Part shown: one piece after another, positions 54,511-64,000 of the stretch | How the letters are laid out: the number at the start of each line of letters is the position of its first letter | How positions within the stretch are numbered: the stretch's first letter is position 1 | DNA from: Amanita rubescens | Taxonomy: Eukaryota; Basidiomycota; Agaricomycetes; Agaricales; Amanitaceae | Direction of reading: 5' to 3' | NCBI GenBank assembly: GCA_015039365.1 | Contig: WION01000067.1 | Span: 62,001 to 126,000, forward strand | DNA: 64,000 nucleotides | Position numbers and translations under genes: made by a program | Notes under the pieces: generated by a model | The model's input: only the letters and a program-made list of their open reading frames with translations | Databases searched by the model: none | Told to the model about the DNA's origin: nothing

Positions 54511-57500
54511 GGTCCCAGACAACCGATGATTTGCAGCCGGGGGGTTTGGTAACAAAAAATCATTCTAAGCCCCAGATTTATTGTTGACGGCAACATACGC
54601 AATAATCACGAGAAGCTAGCTAAGCCCTGATCAACCCTGTCCATAAACAATCTTTGTTGTATTACTTGAAAGTCCCAGGGTTTTCTGAAACAGCCGTGAA
54701 ACATCAAAGGCGCAGATAAGCAAAGAAATGGCATGCTGGCAGGCCGGCATACGATTGAATTAAACTAGCGGCATGTGAGGCTAGAAATAGTAGAATAGAC
54801 AACGTACCTGCAGGGTTTGGTACCTTACTCAAGACTCAATATCGTTGTTAAGTCATGCGAAATTACATACTAACCAAGCCAACCATATAACCAGGCTCCA
54901 ATTTTAAGTTGCAGAACCTCTACTTCCAACCTCCGACTCGACGGGCATGTGTTAATATGTTGACGCGAACACTAGTGGGAAAAAAGATGTGTTTCGAACT
55001 GACACTGGAATTTATTGAATTATTCAATATCAATGTTCAGGCGTGGCTTACGGTGCAGGAAAAGCAGTGCCGGCCCCCGGGACACTCACACGGACTAAAG
55101 CTTAAAGTCCGATTACGTTACAGTTCCTGGGTCAGAATTGGCATCCGACGCGGAACCGAGAAAAAAAACCAAGAACCTTTCACATGATGTCTCTGTCAGT
55201 TGTGTGGAATCCAACGATTGTATCACCCTTGGACGAAAAATTGAATATCGTAGGGGGCAGTACTGGCGACCAGTTGCAAGGACTTGCATATACGCCTGGA
55301 GCGTTGACGCTGGCAGTTTTCTCATTTCAGCCATGGACACATCGAACTTCCAACGAGGACCGATCAGCTTCCAGAGTCGTTCTGCAGCGACAACAGGATA
55401 GTGAGACGGGGACGAGAAAGGCCGCGAGGAGGCGGTATGGATACTCGGTAAGCCCCCATTTGATTTCTGCTTGACCTCTGCTTACTCAGTTGCGGGCCAC
55501 TACTTTCCGCTCCTCACTGGCGCCGTATTTTTTACTACGCTATCGACAGCGTACAAGCCCCGGGGTTTTCCGCTTAACGAGACTTCCGAGTCGATGCCTC
55601 GCCCGCCAGCAGACACGATTCAATGATTTAGTCGTAGCATCAACGCGAGCGAATCCGATTTACACTCTGATTTTAGACTGTAAATTTCAAGTCCACCTGT
55701 CCTGCGGGTCTGCCATCACTGTGTCCAGGATGACATCACGATGATATCGCTTACTTCGTATGGACAATGATCAATGAAGGCCGACAGAATCGTATTCATG
55801 TCAAGCTTAAATCGGATGTGCCTCGGACTCCTGCAGTCGACAAAATACGCGACAAGCGTTGTTGTGTCATCCCAACCTTAACGACATGACATAAAGATTA
55901 ACGTCGATTCTCCATAGGCAACGTACCACAGTTGCTTTTGTGACTTTTGGCCCCTCATGGCATCGGTCTCTGGTTGAACGTGTTCTTCGAAGCAAACTTG
56001 AAAGGAGCTGCCAAAACTGAGTTTGAATGTTCGGAATTTCGGGACGGACTTCACTCAACCGCAGTTGCTCACCTGTTCAGAACATTCGACGATCGCTGTG
56101 CGCTTCCTGCCTAGCCGCTTCGCTAGCTGCTGCTCTAGAGATTTCCATCTTCCCTGGTTCTCCGTTATGCGCAAAGCTGTTGGGGCTTCGCTGCCACATC
56201 TCCTTTTGCAAGCACCCTCAAAACATCTGGCCCGGCTTTTCGCCGCATCGTAAAATGTTGACGATCCCATCGCTCAATCAGCGCGGTGAATTAAATATCA
56301 GGCACCTCTACCTGCAGGTATTCTCTTTCAGGACAAGCACACATTGACTTGATCCTTCCGGTAGGGCGTCCACTGTCAATCAAGTGGCAGATACTACTGC
56401 ATTACATACTCTCCCAATGTACCAGTTGCTTATAAACATTCATTCATTCATTACATTGATCAACTGGGAACTACTATAATACTCATATACATACTTCAAC
56501 CGGCCCGACAACCACCATAACTGCCAGTCACAAGAGCGTCGAGTTTCTTTTTTTATCAGCGCGTCTTCCCCGATCACGAAAACATTTTCTCCCCCGATTC
56601 TGTTGTCACTAGGAGCCTGTCATTAGAAGACAAAAAAACTGGTAGGGGCAAAAAACTATTGTATGGGGTAATGACTGCGTTAATGTGGCGTCCGAACCGG
56701 ACCACTGAGTAGGCACGAAACATGCTAGAGCGTGGATATGAGAGTATGCAAGAGGCAAGGCAAACCGTTAATTGTGTAAAGCCTTACTACTAGCACGATT
56801 GATTGTGTCTTGTAAAAGTACCCCTGTTTACAACTCATGGACCTCTCACTTGCGTTGTGATGACGCCAAAACCTATACTCTGTGTAGCGTGCTCACCGTG
56901 CATGTCCGAGGAACAGTGCCAATCCATGACATGATGAACTGTCATGCGAGATAACGTTGTGTACGAAACAAGACGAAGTCTCTGCTTCTCGATTCTTTCA
57001 GCGGGATCGTCGAAATCAACAGGTAAAAAGGGATAACCCTAGAATCGAAGAATGGAAGAAACAACTCGATGGTGATAATCGCTGTGCTTGTGATGTCGAA
57101 GACAGCCGTAGCTGTCCCTCGCGGGTGGGTTCTGGGCAGTCGGCTCCAGCATGTACTGATGAATCCGCAGTTTCGCTTCGTGGAGGTGGAGCTAGACGGG
57201 TGAGGCCGGTGAGGCTAGAAGTAATATTGCCAGTAAGTAAACGCACGACCAAAATGTTCATGGTTCACGTCCCTCTAGACACTGTCTTATGACAACGTTT
57301 TATAGTAGTCAAGAATGGGTGCCTGAATCACAGTTGGTTCCACCGGCCTTCGTGAGATGCTACCATTTTCTTCTAGATAAGATACAGTCATATATCAAGC
57401 AAATGTACCTGACAACCTGAATGGCCCATCTGCACCGCGAGGATCGAGATTGATGTCAGAGCAAAAGAACGCATGGACATCACCGTGTTTCGTGCTTACA

Positions 57501-58401
57501 CTGAATGAACGAAATATGGCAATAGGTGCACTCGAGAGTCGCTTCTCGGCGATCATTGTAATGGAACGTTGGTACACGTTAAGATGATCTGATCACCTGT
57601 GCGGACTATACATTGATGTGATTCCGGGAGAAAGCAGTGCCGACGTCGCTGAGTCAAGGTCTTGACGAGAATGAAAGAAAGAGGGATCGAATAGTAGCGA
57701 GTCACAGGAAGATCCTCTGCGGCTAGTTACGCATAAGCCACGTGGTGGCTTTGGCTTTAGGATCCAAGAATACGGATGCGTAGATGGAAGTTGGTTCAAA
57801 TGCATGGTTATTTTTTTTTAGCAGCAGTACGAAGATCTTCTAAGTCGGCGGATTTAAGTAATCCGATCTGATAAGCGCTTAGCGAGGAGACGTTCTGTGC
57901 GCGATGACCGTGCCGCAGCAGCACGAAGATCTTAGACGAAACTGTGCATAGCTTACTTGGAGACACATGTTAAGGGCATTTCAGGCGCCAAAATGGTCAT
58001 CAACATGCGATGATGTGTTGAGTCGAGCTGTGGAATTTGAAAGGCAAACAAATTTGCGTTGCTGGCGGGGGCCGAGGTATAGTTTGTGTCTGTTTGATCA
58101 ATGAAATTGGCAGGCTCAGGCGATGGGACTGGGTTCTCGTCCTCGCGTTATTCGGATTTCAGGGCAAGACTTTTGTTATCCCAATCAAATTTAGGATCCT
58201 TGTCCGTGAAGGGAACGAGCCATACACGTTGAAATCACATTTGAGTGAGTATAAAGGTTGCTCTGCCCTAGGCCAACTCACCCAAACCTAGCTTTACTTT
58301 AGCAGACCAACTCTGATAGCCGGGGACGCAGAGAACCTCTATTGTCGCTACCGACTCAGACTCTGGAGTCGTTCAACAGCGCTCAACAACCACATCCGAG
58401 C
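54511..58401. other. Long stretch without a supported gene
   Basis: The first 250 bases share promoter-like words with the other 7-TM genes. Beyond that only short frames occur (for example 55184-55474 and 56957-57292), without recognisable domains or coherent splicing. Low-level decay of genes or undetected small genes cannot be excluded. Confidence 0.4.
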
Positions 58402-58402
58402 C

Positions 58403-58410
58403 TATATAAA
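58403..58410 (+). promoter_or_regulatory. TATA-like box upstream of the F-box/WD40 gene
   Basis: TATATAAA lies about 30 bases before the chosen ATG at 58438. That is close for a TATA box, so the real transcription start may imply a downstream ATG (58450) or the match may be fortuitous. Confidence 0.3.
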
Positions 58411-58437
58411 CACATAAAGAAGCGAGTCTCTGTCCCA

Positions 58438-60694
58438 ATGTCCTATGCGATGCCGCCCCACTTTACCGCCCGACGGTCTTCGAATGTCGAAGACTACGGA
58501 AACACCGTCAGCAATACCGTCCGACCAGTGCTTAAGTCGCTCGACACCCAAGTTGTTCAGTACGTACCTATTTTATCGCCCCCAACCCCAGCACCGTCTC
58601 CGGGACCGTCCAGAAGCTCTGAAGGCCAAAGAATTCGGGATCTCTCATACATGTCCCTCGGTTACCCAATACCACCTCATGACTTTCCTCTTCGACGCCA
58701 GTACCTCTTTGAAGTCCTTAAATCATGCACTCCGTCGGAACTGCTCTACATATCTACTTCAATCACACCGAGGCTCAAACGTGATTTCCTCCGTTTGCTA
58801 CCAGCTGAGCTGGCTATCCACATCCTAGGTTTCATTGATGACCCGCGGACTCTTGCGCGTGTAGCGCAGGTCAGCAAATATTGGAACAACCTAATGCATG
58901 ACGAATTTGTTTGGAAACGGATGTGTATCTGGCACGGCTTCGATGATTGGCCAACGGATGGAATGGAAGAACGGAATTCGGCGCCACTTAGCTCATCTTC
59001 CAAAGGGACATCGATAACATGGAGCCCTATAGTAAGTTCTCATGACCGACATCGCTCATGATAGGCAAACTAATTATACACATGTACAGTTAAGCGACGA
59101 TTACGTTAAGCCAAATTTATCCTCAACTTATCGGCATTTTAAGCTATCATATATGACAAGTTCGTTCGATTTCCTCGATTTCTGCGTAGCCTTACAATTC
59201 TATGGACAGTGATGAATTGGAGGCATGGCGGCCGATTGCTTCGCTCACATCGCATGCCTGTTGTTACTCCCGATAGCGGAGTCATAACTTCGTTGGCTGT
59301 CGATAATGAATGGGTGGTCGTCGGACTTGCCAACTCACGAATCCATGTCTTTAGTGCACAAACCGGTGTATTACACAGAACGCTTGTTGGCCACGAATCA
59401 GGAGTGTGGGGCGTTTGCCTCGTCAGCCGGGGCGGACAACTTGCCGCTTCTGCAACAGAACAAGGCTTGCCCAAGCACCGGAAGAATACTAACGAAAGAA
59501 TACGCGGGCTGAACTCGAGGCTCGCTTCGCTTGAAATTAACGGGGCCTTTAACACATCCTCGCTTGAACATACTATTTCCGAAGAACTGCGCAAAGCGCT
59601 AGGATTGGATATGCCTAACGTTGCTCAATCATCTAATGCTTCATCTTCTAACTTGTCTGGCTCTTACGATGATCAATGCTATGCGTCAAAAGGATGGGGG
59701 CAACCCAATGCTCTAGTTGTGAGTGGTGGTTGCGATAAAGTTCTCCGAGTGTGGGACATCGAATCAGGGTAAGCATCGCGAAAACTCTTATCTTGTGAAG
59801 ACTGAGGCATAGATCGGGTTCTTATTCTTAGGCTGTGCATATATGAATTACACGGCCACACATCTACGATTCGTTGCATCCGCGTGTTAGATAATCGGCC
59901 GATAGCGGTGACTGGCTCTCGCGATACGGCGCTGCGCGTGTGGGATATCCAGCGTGGAAAGATGCTTCGTGTGCTTGAGGGACATACCCAGAGCGTACGC
60001 TGCTTGGATGTCAGCGGAAATAAAGTCGTGAGCGGCAGTTACGATGCCACTTGTCGGGTCAGTACTCCCTTCACATTCCTGTCCCATCTAACCGATCTCG
60101 TTAATTTCCGTCACCCAGTTATGGGATATTGATACGGGAGAGTGTTTACATGTCCTGAGCGGCCATTTCCATCAGATTTATTCTGTTGCGTTTGATGGAG
60201 TTAGGATTGCCTCTGGAGGGTTGGACACAACGGTCCGCGTCTGGGACGCGAATACAGGGTCAGGGATTAAAACCATAAAGCGATACACCGTTTTCTTACC
60301 GTTTCTCATTTATAGGCAATGTTTGGCACTTTTACAAGGGCACACGGCGCTGGTATGCCAACTACAACTTTCGCCCACCATCCTTGCCACGGGCGGGTCG
60401 GACGGCCGTGTCATCACCTTTTGTCTGAAAACAAATAATGTTCTGCACCGCATCGCAGCCCACGACTCGTCCGTTACATCATTACAATTCGATAACAACT
60501 TTTTAGTCACGGGTGGGAACGATGGGCGCGTAAGGCTGTTCGAGACGCAAACCGGGAAACCTGTGCGGGAATTGAGTGATTCTAGCGAAAGTGTGTGGAA
60601 GGTGGCATATAGGAAGGAGACGTGCGCGATTATGTGCAAGAGGGCGGGACATACCGTGATGGAAGTTTGGAGCATGAGGCCCAGAGGAACTTAA
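58438..60694 (+). CDS. F-box/WD40 protein (SCF ubiquitin-ligase substrate receptor, Cdc4/Fbxw7-like)
   Basis: Exons 58438-59031, 59090-59160, 59211-59768, 59832-60057, 60119-60258 and 60316-60694 join in frame. A Pro/Ser-rich N-terminus (SPPTPAPSPGPSRSSEGQ) precedes an F-box (LLPAELAIHILGFIDDPRTL, ARVAQVSKYWNNLMHDEFVW), which would bind Skp1. At least seven WD40-type blades follow, with phrases such as SGGCDKVLRVWDIESG, TGSRDTALRVWDIQRGKML, SGSYDATCR-LWDIDTGECL, SGGLDTTVRVWDANTGQCL, TGGSDGRVITF and TGGNDGRVRLFETQTGKPV. The first blade is interrupted by a loop of about 80 residues (NTNERIRGLNSRLASLEING onward). This architecture recognises phosphorylated targets for ubiquitylation; the target is unknown. 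Confidence 0.92.
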
Positions 60695-63609
60695 GGGTTA
60701 CTGTTCCCTTTCACTCTTCGTTTTCGTCTCACTTCAGTCTACGCAACTGGTCAAACGGGTTGCCTGGATGTCTCGGACTCAGGTAGTCCCGGATATCCTG
60801 GATGATCATGTATGACACTGGATATTTAATGGGTTTCCTGGTTTTTTTAGGATCTTGTACTTTGCCTGTGCCACTTGATTCCTGGTAGTGGAGGATGTAC
60901 GTTTTGTTGCTAGTACCTGGTTTGTAGTTTTAGCTGTAGTGTTTTGCTTCATTATGACTCTGCCTTGTCTTCTAATAGAACTTCTAAGGTCTGCAAAGTA
61001 CGAGTTTACGTAATTCATTCTTCCCAGATGAAGCCTTTGAAACATGAAATGCATGAAACTTGTTATTCCCTCTAGCCAAGCTGAGATGAGGTGCCAAATG
61101 CCATTGTCAAGTTTGCCTATTTACTGGACAATCTATGATGTATCTATTCATTCCCTGTTCCGCTTCTTTAACCAACGGGATGGTCAATAACTAGTTTGGA
61201 CAGACTCACATCCAGTTCGGTTGAACGAAATGCTGAATGTTTCAACGTTCCACGATCACCGGTCACCACGGTCGCGCGCTTTGGACGAAGGATGTGAGGG
61301 TTTGAGGAAAAAGGATGTGAGGGTTTGAGGAAAAAGGATGTGAGGGTTTGAGGAAAAAGTGCCTAGCCTCAATGTCCGCCTAGCCGTGGGGAAGTTCGAC
61401 AGATCACCAAACTTCGAGAGCAATCGCTTCGCCCGCCGACTTAGTTGCGGCCGCAGGCAACGGTAAGGAAATGACGCCGACCCCTAAAATTCTCATACTA
61501 CCGCGCTCGAATTGGTACGTGATTAGTTGCGTAAACGGATACCTATGGCCGTCCTAACGAGCCCCATGAAGGTTAACGCAAATTGCTGAACGTAATCCCG
61601 GGGTAACACAGTTGACGGCGCGAGTTCCAACTCGCCACAAATGAAATTGAAGTCAACTGCCGAATTTAAAAACCCGTCATTATATCTCGCACATCAAAGT
61701 ATCTTCATCTCCGGATAGCAAGTGCGACAACTTCTTGTGTACACAAGAGCGGAACGCGATCACGGAACCGCTGATGTTTTCTGCAGACGCGAGCTGTTCC
61801 GCTGTGGTTGATGGGAGATATAAATTCTTGATCCGGATGGCCTACGTAGGCCCAGGAATCGACTCTGTCGCAATCAGGCCCCTACGTCAGGTGCTTATCA
61901 ACATCCCGAAGATGGCGTGTGCATGAGCTCAAGCACATGCCGTTCGACGAACAGAACAGTTTGCTCTAATCAAAGTGTTTCTGCCTCCGTCTCCGTCGCG
62001 TTTCCAACCGCGGATCCCAATATATCCAACGATTGTGACAGGTTACTATTCATCGTGTATCCAGCGTAAATATTTTGTTTCCTGCGTTCTGATTACCCCC
62101 AACTAACGATTAGTAGTTCAGGCGTGCAGTGCGATGTTTCCTCGACGAAGGAGTGCATTTTGTCATGCATCTGTGGGTCCCCGAGCATGCATCAGGTAGC
62201 AGTTCTCACTAGCGTCCATCCTCGACAAAACTGGCCGTCAAGTTGTAGCTTACTGACACATATTGCGACCTTTGTACACGTGAGAGGAAGCTTGAAATTG
62301 ATTTGGTATCAGGATTAGCGCGATTGTGCTCATTCTTCTGCAGGGTGTAGGAACTGATAGACACTGGTCTGTCAGACTTGACAATCGTTTCGAGGATCCG
62401 AGCGCAACGTTGGCATTAGTAAGAATGCACACTTGAACTTTGGACGGGTTTTCCAGCACTCTGAACTGTGCGTGATGGACGATGGTTTGCCAGAAGGCTA
62501 AATTTTCACGCAAAGCGATTGACGACCATCATGACAGGACATGTGCGGGATACGGCAATATGTCTAATCTTAGGGCCCTGGGCAACCCTGCTACAGTAGC
62601 GGTAAATAGATACGCTATTATTTATTTAATATCAAAAGTTAGTTTCCAATTTTAGTTTAGGGTAGGCGGCGTCCGACATCCGTCTTCGCCATCATGTGGA
62701 TCGTCGCGTACAACATATGACCTATCTCTATGCCGCATTGAAGAGGGTTTGCTCTGAGCCGAGTCGTTCCAACTCCCACTGTAGGCCGATTCATCCCTTC
62801 CTGGTAGACACAACGGCGGTTCTTGTCGTCTACTCCGTGGCGCCCACCAGCATACACGCAAGAACAACAACGTGGACTCGGAAGAGAAGCAAAAACCCCG
62901 TTTACGTACGACATGACAGAAGGCTGTATTTATTTGACATGCTTGTTGCGGGTGACTAACTATTGAACATGTGAACCGACTCTTCTTGTCTCCCTCACCC
63001 CAAACAATGCTGTAATTCGGCATCATCAATAGCTGGCACATCGGTACTTCAGTTCGAAGACCCATTCCCACATTGTTATGATTCATATAACGTGTGTGGA
63101 TTATATATACATGAAACTTTGAACGGCAGGATATCGGACGCAGTATAATGACCAGCGCTGGCTACCCATCTCGCCGACAGTGTCAGAAGAGCGCTGGAGC
63201 GCGGCCCATGAACGTGTCAACTTTACTAGACTCATAACGCAGCCCTGTTGCGAGATTGTTGACCGAAAGCCATCCGCAATGGGGAATTAGGTTTGACCTG
63301 ACCTTCCTATGGCCCAAATTTATGTTCCTACCCCTGCTAGCCCTGGTCTAGAGTAGCCATTTCATCAGGGACAGAAATTATCATGAAGGAAGAATGTTAC
63401 GGCCAACGAAACATGCCGTTGTAAATGAAAACGTCTTGAATCTGTCTCTCCGTTTGGACGTTGGTTGGGCACTCGGTGCGACGGGTGGAATTTTCAGTCT
63501 GTCAAAGAAAACCATACGAATTCCTTGCAGCGCCGTGCGGTACGGACCACCTCTCCGTTGGCCACTTTAGATAGCATCGCAATTGGTCAAAATGTGATCC
63601 CTGCTGGCG
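60695..63609. other. Long stretch without a supported gene
   Basis: It contains the 3' flank of the F-box gene and the 23-bp tandem repeat at 61290-61358. Short frames such as 61735-61926 and 62652-63086 lack any family signature. Confidence 0.4.
61290..61358 (+). repeat. Three perfect tandem copies of a 23-bp unit
   Basis: The unit starts GGATGTGAGGGTTTGAGG and continues with five A. Copies occupy 61290-61312, 61313-61335 and 61336-61358 without differences, which suggests a recent expansion. Confidence 0.9.
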
Positions 63610-63616
63610 TATATAA
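63610..63616 (+). promoter_or_regulatory. TATA box of the secreted protein gene
   Basis: TATATAA lies 45 bases before the ATG at 63661, in the sequence GGCGTATATAAGGCTG, a strong core-promoter match. Confidence 0.55.
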
Positions 63617-63660
63617 GGCTGCCTGGTTTCGTCTTCAGACCTCAGCACGTCTCTCCAACG

Positions 63661-64000
63661 ATGGTTCTCAAAGGTACATCCTCGCCTTTGCTCAGCGCTC
63701 AGTATTTGTCTGATGCTCTGTCTTAGCCCTTTTTGGCAGTCTACTTGCCCTATTCATCTGTCGTGCGGTTGCGCTAGACCTCAGCGATTCTTATTGGATC
63801 TGGAAAGAAAATACTGAAGTCGTACCCAGTTACGATGTTGGGGATTTCCGCTATGATCTCGTTACCGAGTCTGAAGCTGGACCATACGCTGTCTCCGCAG
63901 ATATTCTTATTGCTGCGGATAATAACTACACTCTGTGGGTTAATGGCATTCAAGTTGGAACGGGTACCAATTGGGGACAAGCTCAAGGATACTGCGTTCA
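63661..64000 (+). CDS. Secreted protein, N-terminal part (3' partial at window edge)
   Basis: A short first exon (63661-63673) and an intron (63674-63726) lead to MVLKALFGSLLALFICRAVA, a clear signal peptide. The mature part begins LDLSDSYWIWKENTEVVPSY and contains ADILIAADNNYTLWVNGIQV and GTGTNWGQAQGYC. The phrase of the type ADNxYTLxVNG is characteristic of beta-sandwich carbohydrate-associated domains in fungal secreted proteins. The frame is open at the window end, so length and full domain content are unknown. No enzymatic assignment is made. Confidence 0.7.

Noticed and set aside
55184..55474. 96-codon plus-strand frame with protein-like composition
   Set aside because: No domain was recognised, another frame overlaps it on the same strand, and there is no splice continuation.
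56957..57292. 111-codon plus-strand frame
   Set aside because: No family resemblance and no supporting exon structure.

Overview
The window is nuclear DNA of a filamentous basidiomycete, most likely an Agaricomycete. The evidence is gene-dense DNA with many short (about 44-60 nt) GT-AG introns, protein families typical of mushrooms and their relatives (expanded tyrosine-kinase-like kinases with HGDLRGEN catalytic loops, class 3 lipases, arrays of 7-TM proteins) and a KDZ-type DNA transposon. No prokaryotic, organellar or viral genes were recognised.

Layout. (1) 1-19 kb is a rearranged accessory region built from repeated copies of a protein kinase gene lying next to an arginyl-tRNA synthetase gene. 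Copy C (15952-18734) is complete and is followed by the intact ArgRS (19030-21053). Copy A (3322-5692) has an intact kinase domain but an exchanged tail. Copy B (8662-11833) is frameshifted. Scattered between them are stranded kinase C-termini, two truncated ArgRS 5' ends and two gene chimeras that end in a Yap1/Pap1-like redox domain. A MIC27-like mitochondrial gene fragment and a GNAT acetyltransferase lie between copies B and C. (2) 19-34.5 kb is a compact conserved block: ArgRS, the U5 snRNP protein Dib1, two membrane or secreted Ser/Thr-rich proteins, a tandem pair of hotdog thioesterases, tubulin cofactor B, Cdc48 and a DGAT2 acyltransferase. (3) 34.7-39.4 kb carries two class 3 lipase genes and an SRPK-like kinase pseudogene. 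(4) 39.8-54.5 kb holds three paralogous 7-TM genes on the minus strand, interrupted by an element of about 8.6 kb (about 43430-52000). The element has arms of about 0.86 kb in inverted orientation, a KDZ transposase and two further genes. (5) 54.5-64 kb is sparse: one F-box/WD40 gene (58438-60694) and, at the right edge, the start of a secreted protein gene.

The most interesting items are the KDZ element with its two accessory genes, the chimeric Yap1-tail genes, the exon-intron module triplication in kinase copy B, three single-base insertions that break and then restore the Cdc48 frame, two GC-AG introns in ArgRS and a 13-nt microexon in DGAT2. All calls come from reading the sequence; no database search or alignment program was run, so exon junctions are inferred from splice consensus and frame continuity.
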